From positions 310,001 to 374,000 of the forward strand of contig JACKGZ010000004.1 of NCBI GenBank assembly GCA_020639255.1: a stretch of DNA of 64,000 bases. Direction: 5' to 3'. The notes beneath the pieces were generated by a model. The model ran no database searches, was not told the origin of the DNA, and saw only the letters and a program-made list of their open reading frames with translations. Within the stretch, counting starts at the first letter, position 1. Each line of letters begins with the position of its first letter. Made by a program: the position numbers and the translations under genes. This document shows, in pieces, positions 1-11,777 of this stretch. The stretch is from Phycisphaera sp. (lineage in GTDB: Bacteria; Planctomycetota; Phycisphaerae; Phycisphaerales; UBA1924).

Positions 1-55
1 GGGTGTTGCTCTTGAGAGCCTCGTCGAGTGCCCGACGCTGAAGATCGAATGTGAT

Positions 56-214
56 CTACCCGTAATCCGGGCGCTCACGCGACCAGGGGTCATCGGTGCG
101 CTCTGAATTTGACAGCAGCTTCTGAGCCCTCTTCCTAGAACGAGGCGGTGATGCCGCATTTGAAGTTGGCATCCGGCTCGCTTCATACACCTTCGCTGAT
201 ACCTTCTTTGCCAT
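56..214 (-). CDS. possible small basic protein, 52 aa
   Basis: I do not recognise this short reading frame. The ATG at 214 is preceded at a good distance by AGGAG, which favours it over the ATG at 250. The product begins MAKKVSAKVYEASR, is rich in Lys, Arg and Ser, and ends in an acidic-aromatic tail (DDPWSRERPDYG). It has no membrane segment or cysteine pair. It lies at the window edge with no visible operon partner. It could be a genuine small protein or a chance frame in an otherwise gene-poor 500-base stretch. Confidence 0.3.
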   Translation of the reverse strand: MAKKVSAKVYEASRMPTSNAASPPRSRKRAQKLLSNSERTDDPWSRERPDYG

Positions 215-502
215 CCCATGGCTCCTGCTCCGACTGCTGCCGTGAGACAATCGATCCCCAGATCATTGCGTCAGGGGGCTGTTCATTCATAAGTCCAGCA
301 CAGAACAGGGTTATGCAAGTGTCGGTTGTGTCAAACAGAGCGTCCAGAGTTCCCAGAGCAACGCCTGCGCGTGCGGAATCCGACACCCGTCGTCGCGGCT
401 GTGGTGTGGAAGGCCATGCTCTGGAATGTGTCAACGCACCCCGATATCTGGCGCAGAATCGCGATTGTGTGCCGGGGTTCCGGGCTCGATCCAGTGAGCA
501 AA
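215..502. other. intergenic stretch without a supported gene
   Basis: Short frames exist on both strands here, but none has a plausible ribosome binding site together with recognisable protein character. I see no repeat, tRNA or strong hairpin before the terminator that begins at 503. Confidence 0.5.
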
Positions 503-525
503 CAACCCCGCACGTGGCGGGGTTG
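503..525 (-). terminator. hairpin terminator of tRNA-Asn
   Basis: A perfect 9-bp stem (CAACCCCGC paired with GCGGGGTTG) closes a 5-nt loop. Read on the minus strand it follows the tRNA-Asn gene after ten bases and is itself followed by TTTGCT, so it fits an intrinsic terminator for that transcript. Confidence 0.6.
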
Positions 526-535
526 AGTGAGTGAA

Positions 536-607
536 CTCCCCGAGTAGGACTCGAACCTACAACCTAGCGGTTAACAGCCGCTCGCTCTACCATTGAGCTA
601 TCGGGGA
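536..607 (-). tRNA. tRNA-Asn (anticodon GTT)
   Basis: The minus strand folds as a complete cloverleaf. The acceptor stem is TCCCCGA with TCGGGGA and a G discriminator, the D arm contains AATGGTA, the anticodon loop is CTGTTAACC with anticodon GTT, and the T loop is TTCGAGT. The 3' CCA is not encoded. The gene is 72 nt long. A hairpin terminator lies immediately downstream. Confidence 0.95.
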
Positions 608-797
608 TCGATTTGTCGGTCAAAATCTAGCCCAGCCCGGCCACCAGTCAAGCCGAGTCCCGATCCGGGGTCGGTTCCCCCCCTATCGGCCCGTCGCCTC
701 ACCCTGTTGTGCCCCAGATCCCGCAGAGGATCTTCTCGGACCACCCTCAAGTCCCCCCACCCGGCGCGTCGATCCACAGGTTGAAAGGGGATCGCCA

Positions 798-1538
798 ATG
801 CCCACCACTGCTGGAACCGAGTCAAAGCCCGCTCTCATCGACCTTTACCGCGACGATCCCTGCCAGCACGCCATCTACCAACTGCGGAACGCCCGGATCA
901 ACAGCTACCCATATCCACACGCCTTCATCCGCGAGATTTTCCCTGCGGACTACTACAGAGACCTTATCGCCCACCTTCCGACCGACGAGGCCTATGTCAG
1001 TTCCCCAAACGGCCGGTATCCGGAGCGTGGGCGACTGATGCTCGCGGGTCAGGAGGGCGACGAGCTGCCCAGACTCACCGGCCCGTCCCGCGAATTCTGG
1101 TCAGAATTCAGAGAGACCTTTCTGACCGCTGAGCTCTGGGGCTCGCTGATCGACGTCTTTGCACCCGAGTTGTCCTCGAGGCTCCGCCGAGACTGCTGGC
1201 TTCACGCATTCCTCTCCCGCGACACCGGCGGCTATGCCATCAGCCCGCACACCGACACCAGCCGCAAGCTGATCTCGGTGCTGTTCTACCTGCCCACGTC
1301 CGAAGCCGTCAGCGCCTGCGGCACGAGCGTGATCGTCTCCGATCGACCCGAGCACAACACATTCGATGTGCCTCACTCGGGCGACTGGGATGGATTCAAG
1401 ATCGCTCGAACCGTTCCGTTTGAGGCGAACTCGATTTTCGCGTTTCTCGTCAACGACAAGAGTCTGCACGCTGTCAAGCCCACACCACCTGGCACCGCTC
1501 GAGACACGATCCAGTTCTCAATTATGATGCCGGATTGA
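798..1538 (+). CDS. 2-oxoglutarate/Fe(II)-dependent oxygenase family protein
   Basis: This 246-residue protein looks like a prolyl-hydroxylase-type dioxygenase, an enzyme class that uses 2-oxoglutarate and O2 to hydroxylate a substrate. The facial iron triad is visible as H151-x-D153 (in SPHTDTSRK) and a distal H224 (in SLHAVKP). R235, eleven residues after H224, is placed to bind the 2-oxoglutarate carboxylate. The strand VLFYLP after the HxD motif is typical of the double-stranded beta-helix fold. The start ATG has AAGGGGA at good spacing. There is no signal peptide, so it is probably cytoplasmic. It stands alone between tRNA-Asn and a convergent membrane protein. The substrate (protein, sugar or small molecule) cannot be read from the sequence. 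Confidence 0.75.
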   Translation: MPTTAGTESKPALIDLYRDDPCQHAIYQLRNARINSYPYPHAFIREIFPADYYRDLIAHLPTDEAYVSSPNGRYPERGRLMLAGQEGDELPRLTGPSREFWSEFRETFLTAELWGSLIDVFAPELSSRLRRDCWLHAFLSRDTGGYAISPHTDTSRKLISVLFYLPTSEAVSACGTSVIVSDRPEHNTFDVPHSGDWDGFKIARTVPFEANSIFAFLVNDKSLHAVKPTPPGTARDTIQFSIMMPD

Positions 1539-1548
1539 TCTTGGCGTG

Positions 1549-2226
1549 TTATGGTCCAAGCAGAGCCAGCATGCTCATCCATAGCGCGAACTTCATCACG
1601 CTCACGACGATGGCGATGATGCCCGCGTCCTGATAGTCAATGTCGAGCGCGTCGGCAAGCAGTGCCGTCAGAATCAGGAACCCGATCACGCTCCGCACCA
1701 AGCCCGGCACAGGGATGAGCGTCATCACCGCCCATATGCCTGCGAACATCCCGAACGCGCCGATCGTCTGTAGTAGCGTTGTTCGCAGCGGCTGATCGAA
1801 CCCGATCCAAGCGATCGAACTCACGAAAAACACCACCCATCCGATCGCTACGGTCAAGACAAAGTCCGCTCCGAGTGACAGAAATCCGGTTGACCCATTT
1901 GAGAGCCATCCGATCGCCGCACTCAGCGTGAGTCCTATGACCGCCATGATGATGGACTTCTTGTCAATGCCGCTCGGTGGGCGCACGCCGGACCGTGCAT
2001 CCTGCGCCCGACGCATCACGCCGTAGGTCAGCTTGAGCCCGCACTCAGGGCAGGTATCGTCGCGGAGCCCGCGTAGGTCGTAGCCGCACTCTGGACATGG
2101 CAATGGCTTCGCGTCCAGTTTCGCCTGCTGCGGGGGCACCCAGCGCTCGGCTGGCTTCACCGGCTCCTCTGGAGCCAATTCGTATATCCCGCTGCCGAGC
2201 TCGACGTCTTCTGAACTCATACGCAT
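1549..2226 (-). CDS. membrane protein with N-terminal zinc ribbon
   Basis: This 225-residue protein has an N-terminal cytoplasmic stretch with a zinc ribbon, C44-x2-C47 (PCPECGYDLRG) and C59-x2-C62 (CPECG). About five hydrophobic segments follow, filling residues 85 to 222. The CPxCGYxLRG form of the ribbon recurs in many planctomycete membrane proteins, and the window contains two further ribbon-bearing membrane proteins. A G-rich stretch (GGGGGGAT) precedes the ATG. No enzymatic motif is visible, and the function is unknown. The ribbon may tether a partner protein or nucleic acid, but that is a guess. Confidence 0.65.
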   Translation of the reverse strand: MRMSSEDVELGSGIYELAPEEPVKPAERWVPPQQAKLDAKPLPCPECGYDLRGLRDDTCPECGLKLTYGVMRRAQDARSGVRPPSGIDKKSIIMAVIGLTLSAAIGWLSNGSTGFLSLGADFVLTVAIGWVVFFVSSIAWIGFDQPLRTTLLQTIGAFGMFAGIWAVMTLIPVPGLVRSVIGFLILTALLADALDIDYQDAGIIAIVVSVMKFALWMSMLALLGP

Positions 2227-2307
2227 CCCCCCGCTGCCCGAACATCATACGGAATTCAACCCGAATCCTTTCAAATTGCGATCTCGCCAAGTGTGTAAGC
2301 TGGCGAC

Positions 2308-3483
2308 ATGCCAATCCAGACCGCCGAGCGCTTCCGCCCCTTCGGCACGACCATTTTCGCCGAGATGTCCCGCCTCGCCGCAGAGCACAACGCGGTCAAT
2401 CTCTCGCAGGGCTTCCCTGACTTCGACGGCCCCGACTTCGTCAAAGACGCCGCCAAACGGGCGATCGACGAGCACCAAAACCAATACGCCCGGTCCGCCG
2501 GCGTGCCCGAACTCGTGACGACGATCGCCCGGCGTTTCGCACAACGCACCGGCGTCGCCGTCGACCCGATGAGCCAGGTCACCGCCACCTCCGGGTGCAC
2601 CGAAGCGATCGCATCGACACTGCTCGGCACTGTCAACCCTGGCGACGAGGTGATCCTCTTCGAGCCGTACTACGACAGCTACCGCGCCTGCGTAGCAATG
2701 ACCGGCGCCGAGGCGAGGTTTGTCACACTCCGCCCCGTGAACGGCCGTTTCACGTTCGATCCCGAAGAACTCGCCCGCGCTTTCTCATCCAAGACCCGTG
2801 CGATTCTCGTCAACACGCCTCACAACCCGACCGGCACGGTCTTCACGCGGGAAGAACTCGACCAGATCGCAGAGCTGTGCCAGAGACACAATGCGATCGC
2901 GCTCTCCGATGAGGTGTACGAAGACCTCACATACGGAACTCCGCATATTTCCATCGCAAGCCTTCCAGGCATGGCCGATCGAACCGTCACGCTCTCAAGC
3001 CTCGGGAAGTCGTTCAGCCTGACCGGCTGGAAAGTGGGCTGGGCGATCACGAGCGACGAACTGAGCGCGGCCATCCGCTCGGCGCATCAGTTCGTGACGT
3101 TTTCGACTTCGACCCCGTTTCAGCACGCTGCATCGGTCGCTCTCCAAATTGGAGAAGAATACATATCCGAACTCCGTGCGATGTACCTCCGCAACCGTGA
3201 CTATCTCGGTGAAGCACTCGCTGAGATCGGGTTCGATGTGATCGTTCCCCAAGGGACGTACTTCATCCTCGCCGAGCATTCTCGCGTGAGCGAGCGGCTC
3301 GGCGTCAAGAACGATGTCGAACTCGCGATCAAGCTCACGAGCGACATCGGCGTCGCCGCGATCCCGCCGAGTGTGTTCTGCGCGACCGAGGGCCACTGCT
3401 CGAATTATCTCCGATTCGCATTCTGCAAGCAGAAAGCCACGCTCGACGAGGCGATCCGCAGGCTCCGGAAGATCGGATCCTGA
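2308..3483 (+). CDS. class I/II pyridoxal-phosphate aminotransferase
   Basis: This is a fold-type I aminotransferase of 391 residues, a normal length. It carries the cofactor motif NTPHNPTG near residue 169, the aspartate/tyrosine pair in SDEVYEDL, the Schiff-base lysine K234 in SSLGKSFSLTGWK, and a C-terminal arginine in LRFAF for the substrate carboxylate. The closest group I recognise is the methionine/kynurenine/glutamine aminotransferases (YbdL and KAT-like), which use 2-oxo acids as amino acceptors. A TAAGCT box at 2296-2301 ends six bases before the ATG, which suggests a leaderless mRNA. The next gene starts two bases after the stop, so the two are very likely co-transcribed. Confidence 0.85.
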   Translation: MPIQTAERFRPFGTTIFAEMSRLAAEHNAVNLSQGFPDFDGPDFVKDAAKRAIDEHQNQYARSAGVPELVTTIARRFAQRTGVAVDPMSQVTATSGCTEAIASTLLGTVNPGDEVILFEPYYDSYRACVAMTGAEARFVTLRPVNGRFTFDPEELARAFSSKTRAILVNTPHNPTGTVFTREELDQIAELCQRHNAIALSDEVYEDLTYGTPHISIASLPGMADRTVTLSSLGKSFSLTGWKVGWAITSDELSAAIRSAHQFVTFSTSTPFQHAASVALQIGEEYISELRAMYLRNRDYLGEALAEIGFDVIVPQGTYFILAEHSRVSERLGVKNDVELAIKLTSDIGVAAIPPSVFCATEGHCSNYLRFAFCKQKATLDEAIRRLRKIGS

Positions 3484-3484
3484 T

Positions 3485-4768
3485 ATGAACGAATCGTGGC
3501 CGTCGGTTGAGAACGCGCAGCTCGTCCAGGCGACGTGCGGAGCGATCCTGCAAGCCTGCGACCCGGCACCAGCGGTCACGCGGTACTGCGCAACGCTCGA
3601 CTCGAACGGGCTGCCGATCTCGCTTCTCGGCATCGGCAAGGCCGCGGTCCCGATGACGCGTGCAGCGCTCGATGCCCTCGGCGATCGGGCCTCAGAAGTG
3701 CTGGTCCTCACGACCGGGCACCCGGACGCCGGATCGCTCTCCGAGCGGGCCGAGATCCTCGTCGGAGACCACCCCCTCGCAACCGAGCGCAACACACGCA
3801 ACGCCAACCGGCTGCTTGAGTACCTGCAGGGCTCCGGTGGAAATGACCGGATTCTCCTGGTCCTCCTCTCCGGCGGCGGCTCGGCGCTCACCACACGCCC
3901 CGCCGCGGGGCTCACGCTCGAAGACATCACCCGCGTCAGCTCGCTGCTCATGCGCCGCGGGTGCCCGATCGACGAGCTCAACTGCGTCCGCAAGCACTGC
4001 GAGCGACTCAAGGGCGGGCGCATGGCTGCACTCAACCCGACCAGGCGCACCATGGTCTGCGTTCTCTCCGACGTCATCGGCGACCCGATCTCCACGATCG
4101 CCAGCGGCCCGTTCGCACCAGACCCAACGACATACGCGGACGCGATGAATGTACTCGCAAAGTACGACGCAACCCATGAATCCGGTGGCATCACCGAGTA
4201 CTTGCGCGCCGGAATGGAAGGAAAGCACGAGGAAACGCCCAAGCCCGGCGATCCGTTGTTCGATCGCGTCTCGCACGAGATCGTTCTGAACAACCCGCAC
4301 GCAACCCTTGCGGCCCGCGAGGCGCTCTGCGAACCGGACCGCATCCCCACCACTTTGAGCGCGCACACCGGCAGCGCCCAAGACGCGGCCCACAGACTCA
4401 CCCACGCCCTCGGCGATCACCACGCCGTCGTCATGGGCGGCGAGCCCGTCGTCGGAGATGTGCCCGAGGGATCGCTCGGTGGGCCGATGCAGGAAGCGGT
4501 GCTCGCGACAGCCCTCGAACTCGAGAGCGACCTCTTCGACTGGCTTGTCGTGGGCTTCGCAACGGACGGGCGCGACGGGCCCACGGACGCGGCCGGCGCA
4601 GCGATCGACCGGGCCATGCTTGCGCGCGCCCGCGACCGCGGGCTCCCGCTTGAAGAAGCCCTCGGGTCACACGACACGCACCGCGTCCTTTCGGACATGG
4701 ATGCCCTGATCCGAACCGGGCCGACCGGCACCAACGTGAACGACGTGCTCTTCGCAATCCGACGCTAA
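3485..4768 (+). CDS. glycerate 2-kinase (MOFRL/DUF4147 family)
   Basis: This 427-residue protein matches the bacterial glycerate 2-kinase family, which phosphorylates D-glycerate to 2-phosphoglycerate. Family landmarks appear in order: GIGKAAVPM, TTGHPDAGS, the glycine-rich LLSGGGSAL, NCVRKHCERLKGGR, SDVIGDPISTIASGP, and the C-terminal GFATDGRDGPTDAAGA. I chose the ATG two bases after the aminotransferase stop because the family N-terminus begins there; the upstream extension of the frame lies inside the aminotransferase gene. With an aminotransferase before it and an amino-acid oxidase after it, it may channel carbon from serine-like amino acids, through hydroxypyruvate and glycerate, into glycolysis. 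That pathway is inference. Confidence 0.88.
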   Translation: MNESWPSVENAQLVQATCGAILQACDPAPAVTRYCATLDSNGLPISLLGIGKAAVPMTRAALDALGDRASEVLVLTTGHPDAGSLSERAEILVGDHPLATERNTRNANRLLEYLQGSGGNDRILLVLLSGGGSALTTRPAAGLTLEDITRVSSLLMRRGCPIDELNCVRKHCERLKGGRMAALNPTRRTMVCVLSDVIGDPISTIASGPFAPDPTTYADAMNVLAKYDATHESGGITEYLRAGMEGKHEETPKPGDPLFDRVSHEIVLNNPHATLAAREALCEPDRIPTTLSAHTGSAQDAAHRLTHALGDHHAVVMGGEPVVGDVPEGSLGGPMQEAVLATALELESDLFDWLVVGFATDGRDGPTDAAGAAIDRAMLARARDRGLPLEEALGSHDTHRVLSDMDALIRTGPTGTNVNDVLFAIRR

Positions 4769-4793
4769 GCTCCACGTCTCTAGGAGGTACTCG

Positions 4794-5945
4794 ATGAGCG
4801 TGAGTCATTGGCGCCGGGTGAAGCAGCCCCTCGAAGCCCCGCGTTGCCACACGGTCGTGATCGGCGCTGGAATTACCGGCTTGTCGGCTGCCTACGAGCT
4901 CGCCAAGCGTGGGCAGCAGGTCCACATCCTCGAACGCCACACACTCGGATGGGGTGCGTCGTCACGGAACGCAGGCTTCCTGATGCGAGGCCTCGCGGAG
5001 AATTACGCGCACACCGTCGATCAGTTCGGACGCGAAACCGCCCGCCTCGTCTGGCAGTGGAGCCAGGACAACCTCTCGCTCCTGCGAAGCCGATACGCCA
5101 TCGAAACGCTTCCGAGCTATCAGGCAAGCCCGTCGGCGATCGTCTCGATGTCGGCGAGCGAAACGGACGAACTCAGACGCTCGGCGGAACTCATGGAGAG
5201 CGACGGCTTCGAGTGTGAGCTGCAAACGATGGGCAGCGACACGCTCTGGTGGAATCTGACGCCCGAGCTCGCGCTCCTCAACCCGCACGACGCGGCGATC
5301 AACCCCTGGGACATGGTCCGCCGGATGCGCGACGTGCTCGTGGAACGCCACGGCGATCAGGTGACGCTGACCGAGAACGCCGAGGTGACCGGCATCACCG
5401 ACGCGGCTGTCTATACGGCCGAGGCGATGTACCCGTGCGACTCGGTGCTCGTGTGCACGAACGCCTGGGCGAGCGAGCTGCTCCCGAAGACGGGGTCGCC
5501 TGTCTCTCCCAACCGCGGGCAGATGATGGCGATCGACGCGCCCGGCGTGACGCTCAACGCGTCGTACTACCTGAACCGCGGATCGGAATACATCCGCCAG
5601 ACCCTCGACGGCACGATCATCCTCGGCGGCAAGCGCACCTTCCGCGAAGCCGACGAACGCACATCGAGCAGCGCGGTCTCGGCGGATATCCAGATGGAAC
5701 TCGAGCGGTACGCGCACAGTCTGCTCAAAGCCGACTTCACGGTGCTCGCACGCTGGGCGGGCACGATGGGATTCTCACCGAACGGCCTGCCGATCATCGC
5801 GAAAGCGGACGAGCTGCCGGGCAACGTCTGGTTCTGCGGCGGGCTCACAGGCCACGGCATGTCGCTCGGCGCACGCACGGCCCAGGCGGCGGTGATGGCG
5901 ATGCTGGGTGAAGAGGACGCCCCGCGGATCATGTCGGGATCCTGA
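4794..5945 (+). CDS. FAD-dependent amino-acid oxidase/dehydrogenase (DAO superfamily)
   Basis: This 383-residue flavoprotein opens with the Rossmann motif VVIGAGITGLSAAYE (G24-x-G26-x2-G29) and ERHTLGWGASSRNAGF, the pattern of glycine/sarcosine and D-amino-acid oxidoreductases of the DAO family. The C-terminus contains RWAGTMGFSPNGLP and GGLTGHGMSLGA, the second FAD-contact region. TAGGAGGT lies eight bases before the ATG, an ideal ribosome binding site. It is the last gene of the three-gene set with the aminotransferase and glycerate kinase. The substrate is unknown; sarcosine, glycine or a D-amino acid are all possible. Confidence 0.82.
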   Translation: MSVSHWRRVKQPLEAPRCHTVVIGAGITGLSAAYELAKRGQQVHILERHTLGWGASSRNAGFLMRGLAENYAHTVDQFGRETARLVWQWSQDNLSLLRSRYAIETLPSYQASPSAIVSMSASETDELRRSAELMESDGFECELQTMGSDTLWWNLTPELALLNPHDAAINPWDMVRRMRDVLVERHGDQVTLTENAEVTGITDAAVYTAEAMYPCDSVLVCTNAWASELLPKTGSPVSPNRGQMMAIDAPGVTLNASYYLNRGSEYIRQTLDGTIILGGKRTFREADERTSSSAVSADIQMELERYAHSLLKADFTVLARWAGTMGFSPNGLPIIAKADELPGNVWFCGGLTGHGMSLGARTAQAAVMAMLGEEDAPRIMSGS

Positions 5946-5954
5946 AGCGGAAAG

Positions 5955-6027
5955 AGCCACCTGCCGGACTTGAACCGGCGACCTAAGCTTTACGAAAGCT
6001 TCGCTCTACCAACTGAGCTAAGGTGGC
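5955..6027 (-). tRNA. tRNA-Thr (anticodon CGT)
   Basis: The minus strand forms a full 73-nt cloverleaf. The acceptor stem is GCCACCT with AGGTGGC and a T discriminator. The D loop contains AGTTGGTA. The anticodon stem AAGCT/AGCTT encloses loop TTCGTAA with anticodon CGT, and the T loop is TTCAAGT. CCA is not encoded. It lies just beyond the oxidase gene on the opposite strand. Confidence 0.95.
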
Positions 6028-6194
6028 CACGCCCGTCGGGGGCCTGTGCGGGCCTGACCGGCGGATTCGCGGGACGACTATACGCCCAGGATTGCCCGGA
6101 TTCTCGCACGGACAGGTTGCCTGACAGTTGCCCGCAGGGTGCCTATCCTTGCCGTCCAAGCCCGAAGTGCCGGCCCGGCCGGTAGGAGTCTGCG

Positions 6195-6440
6195 ATGAAG
6201 AAGGACACTCACCCGGCCATGCACCCCTGCAAGGTCTACTACAACGGCGAAGTCGTCATGGAAGTCGGGGCGACCGTCCCCGAGCTGCACGTCGACGTCT
6301 GGTCCGGCTCGCACCCCTTCTTCACGGGCAAGCAGAGCTTCGTCGACGCCACGGGTCGCCTCGAACGCTTCCAGAAGCGCTTCTCGGGCGGCTACTTTGC
6401 CGGCAAGGAGTCCAAGGGCGGCAAGAAGACCCGCAAGTAA
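6195..6440 (+). CDS. rpmE: 50S ribosomal protein bL31
   Basis: This 81-residue protein is large-subunit protein L31. It begins MKKDTHPAMHPCKVYY and has the signature SHPFFTGKQSFVDATGRLERFQKRF, with a Lys-rich tail. Only one cysteine is present, so it is the zinc-independent form rather than the four-cysteine form. A strong GTAGGAG ribosome binding site precedes the ATG. A TATCCT box about 50 bases upstream is a possible promoter. It is followed by a clear intrinsic terminator, so it is probably monocistronic. Confidence 0.92.
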   Translation: MKKDTHPAMHPCKVYYNGEVVMEVGATVPELHVDVWSGSHPFFTGKQSFVDATGRLERFQKRFSGGYFAGKESKGGKKTRK

Positions 6441-6467
6441 GCCTTTGGGCAGGATTTGACACACACC

Positions 6468-6493
6468 ACGCCGCCTCTGGCGGCGTTCTTTTT
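6468..6493 (+). terminator. intrinsic terminator of rpmE
   Basis: An 8-bp GC-rich stem (ACGCCGCC with GGCGGCGT) with a three-base loop is followed by TCTTTTT. It lies 28 bases after the L31 stop and ahead of metH, so it ends the rpmE transcript. Confidence 0.85.
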
Positions 6494-6560
6494 GCTCGTC
6501 GGGTGTCTTTCATCCATTCATCCGGTACAATGGATAGATTCGTGCCCCGAGAGGAACCCC

Positions 6561-10085
<3,525 letters not shown>

Positions 10086-10138
10086 CGAAAGCGCCAGATA
10101 GCAAATGGCCAGAGGGCCAGAAGCGGGGACAATCTGCG

Positions 10139-11125
10139 CTATTGCGTCATCACACCCGGCTTGCGGATAGAGCTGTAGAGCATCCACAGAAAGACCGGCC
10201 CCCCGACGAGCGCGGTGAGAATGCCGATCGGGATCGCACCGGTGCGCGTGGGGATCAGCCGAACGGCAACGTCGGCAAGCACAACCGCAGTCGCGCCCGT
10301 CAGCGCCGAGCCGATCATCAAGACGCGGTGGTTCGGGCCCGTCAGCATGCGCACGGCGTGCGGCACAACCAAACCCACAAAACCGATTGGCCCGACGAGC
10401 ACGACCGAGCCCGCGGTCAGCACGCCCGAGATCAGAAAGAGCGCCAGACGCAGCGCCCCCACCGGCACACCCACGGACCGGGCCTCGTCATCGGACATCG
10501 CGGCCGCATCCATTGCAGGCCCAAGCCACGCGCCGATGGCGGCCCCAGTGACCGTCACCGCGAGCACGCCCCAGACCATGCCGATCGAGAGATCGTCCGA
10601 GAGACGCCCGACGAGCAGGCGCGCGACCGCGAAGCCGCCGTCGGGCAGGAGCTGGCGGATGAAGGCGGCCGCCGAGCCGCAGAGGATCCCGACGACGACG
10701 CCGACGAGAATGAGCGTGACCGGTTCGATGAAACCCCGGCGCTGGCTGAGCGTGTAGACGAACCCGAGCGTGGCGAGCGCCCCGATGACCGCTGGGATCG
10801 GCTCGGCTCCGGGCGGTGTGATCTGACCCGTCGCGAGGTAGCCAAGGTACGCCGAGACCACGACCGCCAGCCCCGACCCCGCCGAGACACCGATCAGGTC
10901 GGGCGAGGCGAGCGGGTTGCGGAGCAGCGACTGGAGCATCACCCCCGCGACGGCCAGCGCCGAACCCACAGAGACGGCGGCGAGCACGCGGGTCCAGCGC
11001 AGGTTCGCCGCGGTCTCGGAGGCCGCGAAGGCAAGACCTTCCGGCCCGCACGCCAGGCGCAGGACAGCCGCGCCGACGAGCAGGAGGGCGAGAATCAGGA
11101 GCATGGCGGCGTCTTTGCGTCCCAC
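10139..11125 (-). CDS. FecCD/BtuC-type ABC transporter permease
   Basis: This 328-residue integral membrane protein has about ten hydrophobic segments and the family signatures GVMLQSLLRNPLASPDLIGVS-like region, LIGVSAGSG, GPIGFVGLVVPH and GAIPIGILTALVGGP. The family imports iron-siderophore complexes, haem or cobalamin across the inner membrane. The GTG start lies six bases after TAGGCT (11132-11137, minus strand), suggesting a leaderless mRNA. No substrate-binding protein or ATPase gene is adjacent, so its partners must be encoded elsewhere. Its position next to metH hints at cobalamin, but the two genes converge and are not co-transcribed, so the substrate stays open. Confidence 0.85.
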   Translation of the reverse strand: MGRKDAAMLLILALLLVGAAVLRLACGPEGLAFAASETAANLRWTRVLAAVSVGSALAVAGVMLQSLLRNPLASPDLIGVSAGSGLAVVVSAYLGYLATGQITPPGAEPIPAVIGALATLGFVYTLSQRRGFIEPVTLILVGVVVGILCGSAAAFIRQLLPDGGFAVARLLVGRLSDDLSIGMVWGVLAVTVTGAAIGAWLGPAMDAAAMSDDEARSVGVPVGALRLALFLISGVLTAGSVVLVGPIGFVGLVVPHAVRMLTGPNHRVLMIGSALTGATAVVLADVAVRLIPTRTGAIPIGILTALVGGPVFLWMLYSSIRKPGVMTQ

Positions 11126-11213
11126 GGGGCAAGCCTACCGGGCTGACGGGGGCGGAGCCCGGGACTACCATTGGCCCCGGCGCAGGATGGCGCCCAGACG
11201 AGAGGAATCAGCC

Positions 11214-11660
11214 TTGGCCAGCACGATCCGCTGCAAGCTCATCACCCCGGAAGCCTCGCTCCTCGACGACGAGGTCACCTACGCCTCGGTCCCGCTCTGG
11301 GACGGCCTCATCGGCATGACCAACGGCGGCTCGCCGCTGGTCGCCAAGCTGGGCATGGGCGAACTCCGCCTCGACTTCCCGAACCTGGGCCAGGCCAAGG
11401 GCGGCAGCCGCTTCTACTACGTGGAAGAGGGCTTCATGAAGTTCGCCAACAACGAGCTGACGATCCTCGCGAGCGAAGCGCTCCCTGCCGAGAATCTCGT
11501 CGAGTCGGACTGCGCCGCCGAGCTGCGCGCGGCCGAGACGCGAGGCGTGCCCAACGACGCGACCGACAAGCTGGGTGAGATGGACAAGATCACCAAGGCC
11601 CGCAACGCCGCCCGCGCGAAGCTGGCCCTGGCGAGCAGCTTCAAGCACAAGGGCATCTGA
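11214..11660 (+). CDS. atpC: F-type ATP synthase epsilon subunit
   Basis: This 148-residue protein matches the epsilon subunit of the F1 central stalk. The N-terminal beta-sandwich motif is visible (CKLITPEASLLDDEVTYASVP, then GMTNGGSPLVAKLGMGELRLD), and an Ala/Lys-rich helical tail follows. I favour the TTG at 11214, since AGAGGA lies seven bases upstream and the product then starts MASTIRC. An in-frame ATG at 11187 would add nine residues but has no spaced ribosome binding site. No other ATP synthase gene is nearby; it sits alone, divergent from a transporter gene and followed by a terminator. Orphan atpC genes are uncommon, since the gene normally follows atpD. Confidence 0.8.
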   Translation: MASTIRCKLITPEASLLDDEVTYASVPLWDGLIGMTNGGSPLVAKLGMGELRLDFPNLGQAKGGSRFYYVEEGFMKFANNELTILASEALPAENLVESDCAAELRAAETRGVPNDATDKLGEMDKITKARNAARAKLALASSFKHKGI

Positions 11661-11690
11661 GCCTCCGAGACAACATAGGATTTCGACGCG

Positions 11691-11720
11691 GCCCCTCGCT
11701 CATGCGAGGGGCTCGTTCTT
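11691..11720 (+). terminator. intrinsic terminator of atpC
   Basis: A 9-bp stem (GCCCCTCGC with GCGAGGGGC) with loop TCAT is followed by TCGTTCTT. It lies 30 bases after the atpC stop. Confidence 0.75.
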
Positions 11721-11742
11721 ATCAGTGCGGAGAAGGTGTAGA

Positions 11743-11761
11743 CGGAGGCAGGATGCCTCCG
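11743..11761 (-). terminator. hairpin downstream of smpB
   Basis: An 8-bp stem (CGGAGGCA with TGCCTCCG) and a three-base loop lie 17 bases after the smpB stop on the minus strand. No T-run follows, so termination by this hairpin is only a suggestion. Confidence 0.4.
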
Positions 11762-11777
11762 CCACGAGACATGAATC

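Noticed and set aside
6456..6560. N-terminal extension of the methionine synthase frame
   Set aside because: It passes through the rpmE terminator and lacks a ribosome binding site; the family N-terminus begins at the ATG at 6561.
6441..6560. Cobalamin or SAM riboswitch ahead of metH
   Set aside because: The leader after the rpmE terminator is under 70 bases and has no B12 box or SAM-aptamer pattern.
11661..11777. A tmRNA gene next to smpB
   Set aside because: No tRNA-like ends or tag reading frame are visible in the 117 bases; only two hairpins are present.
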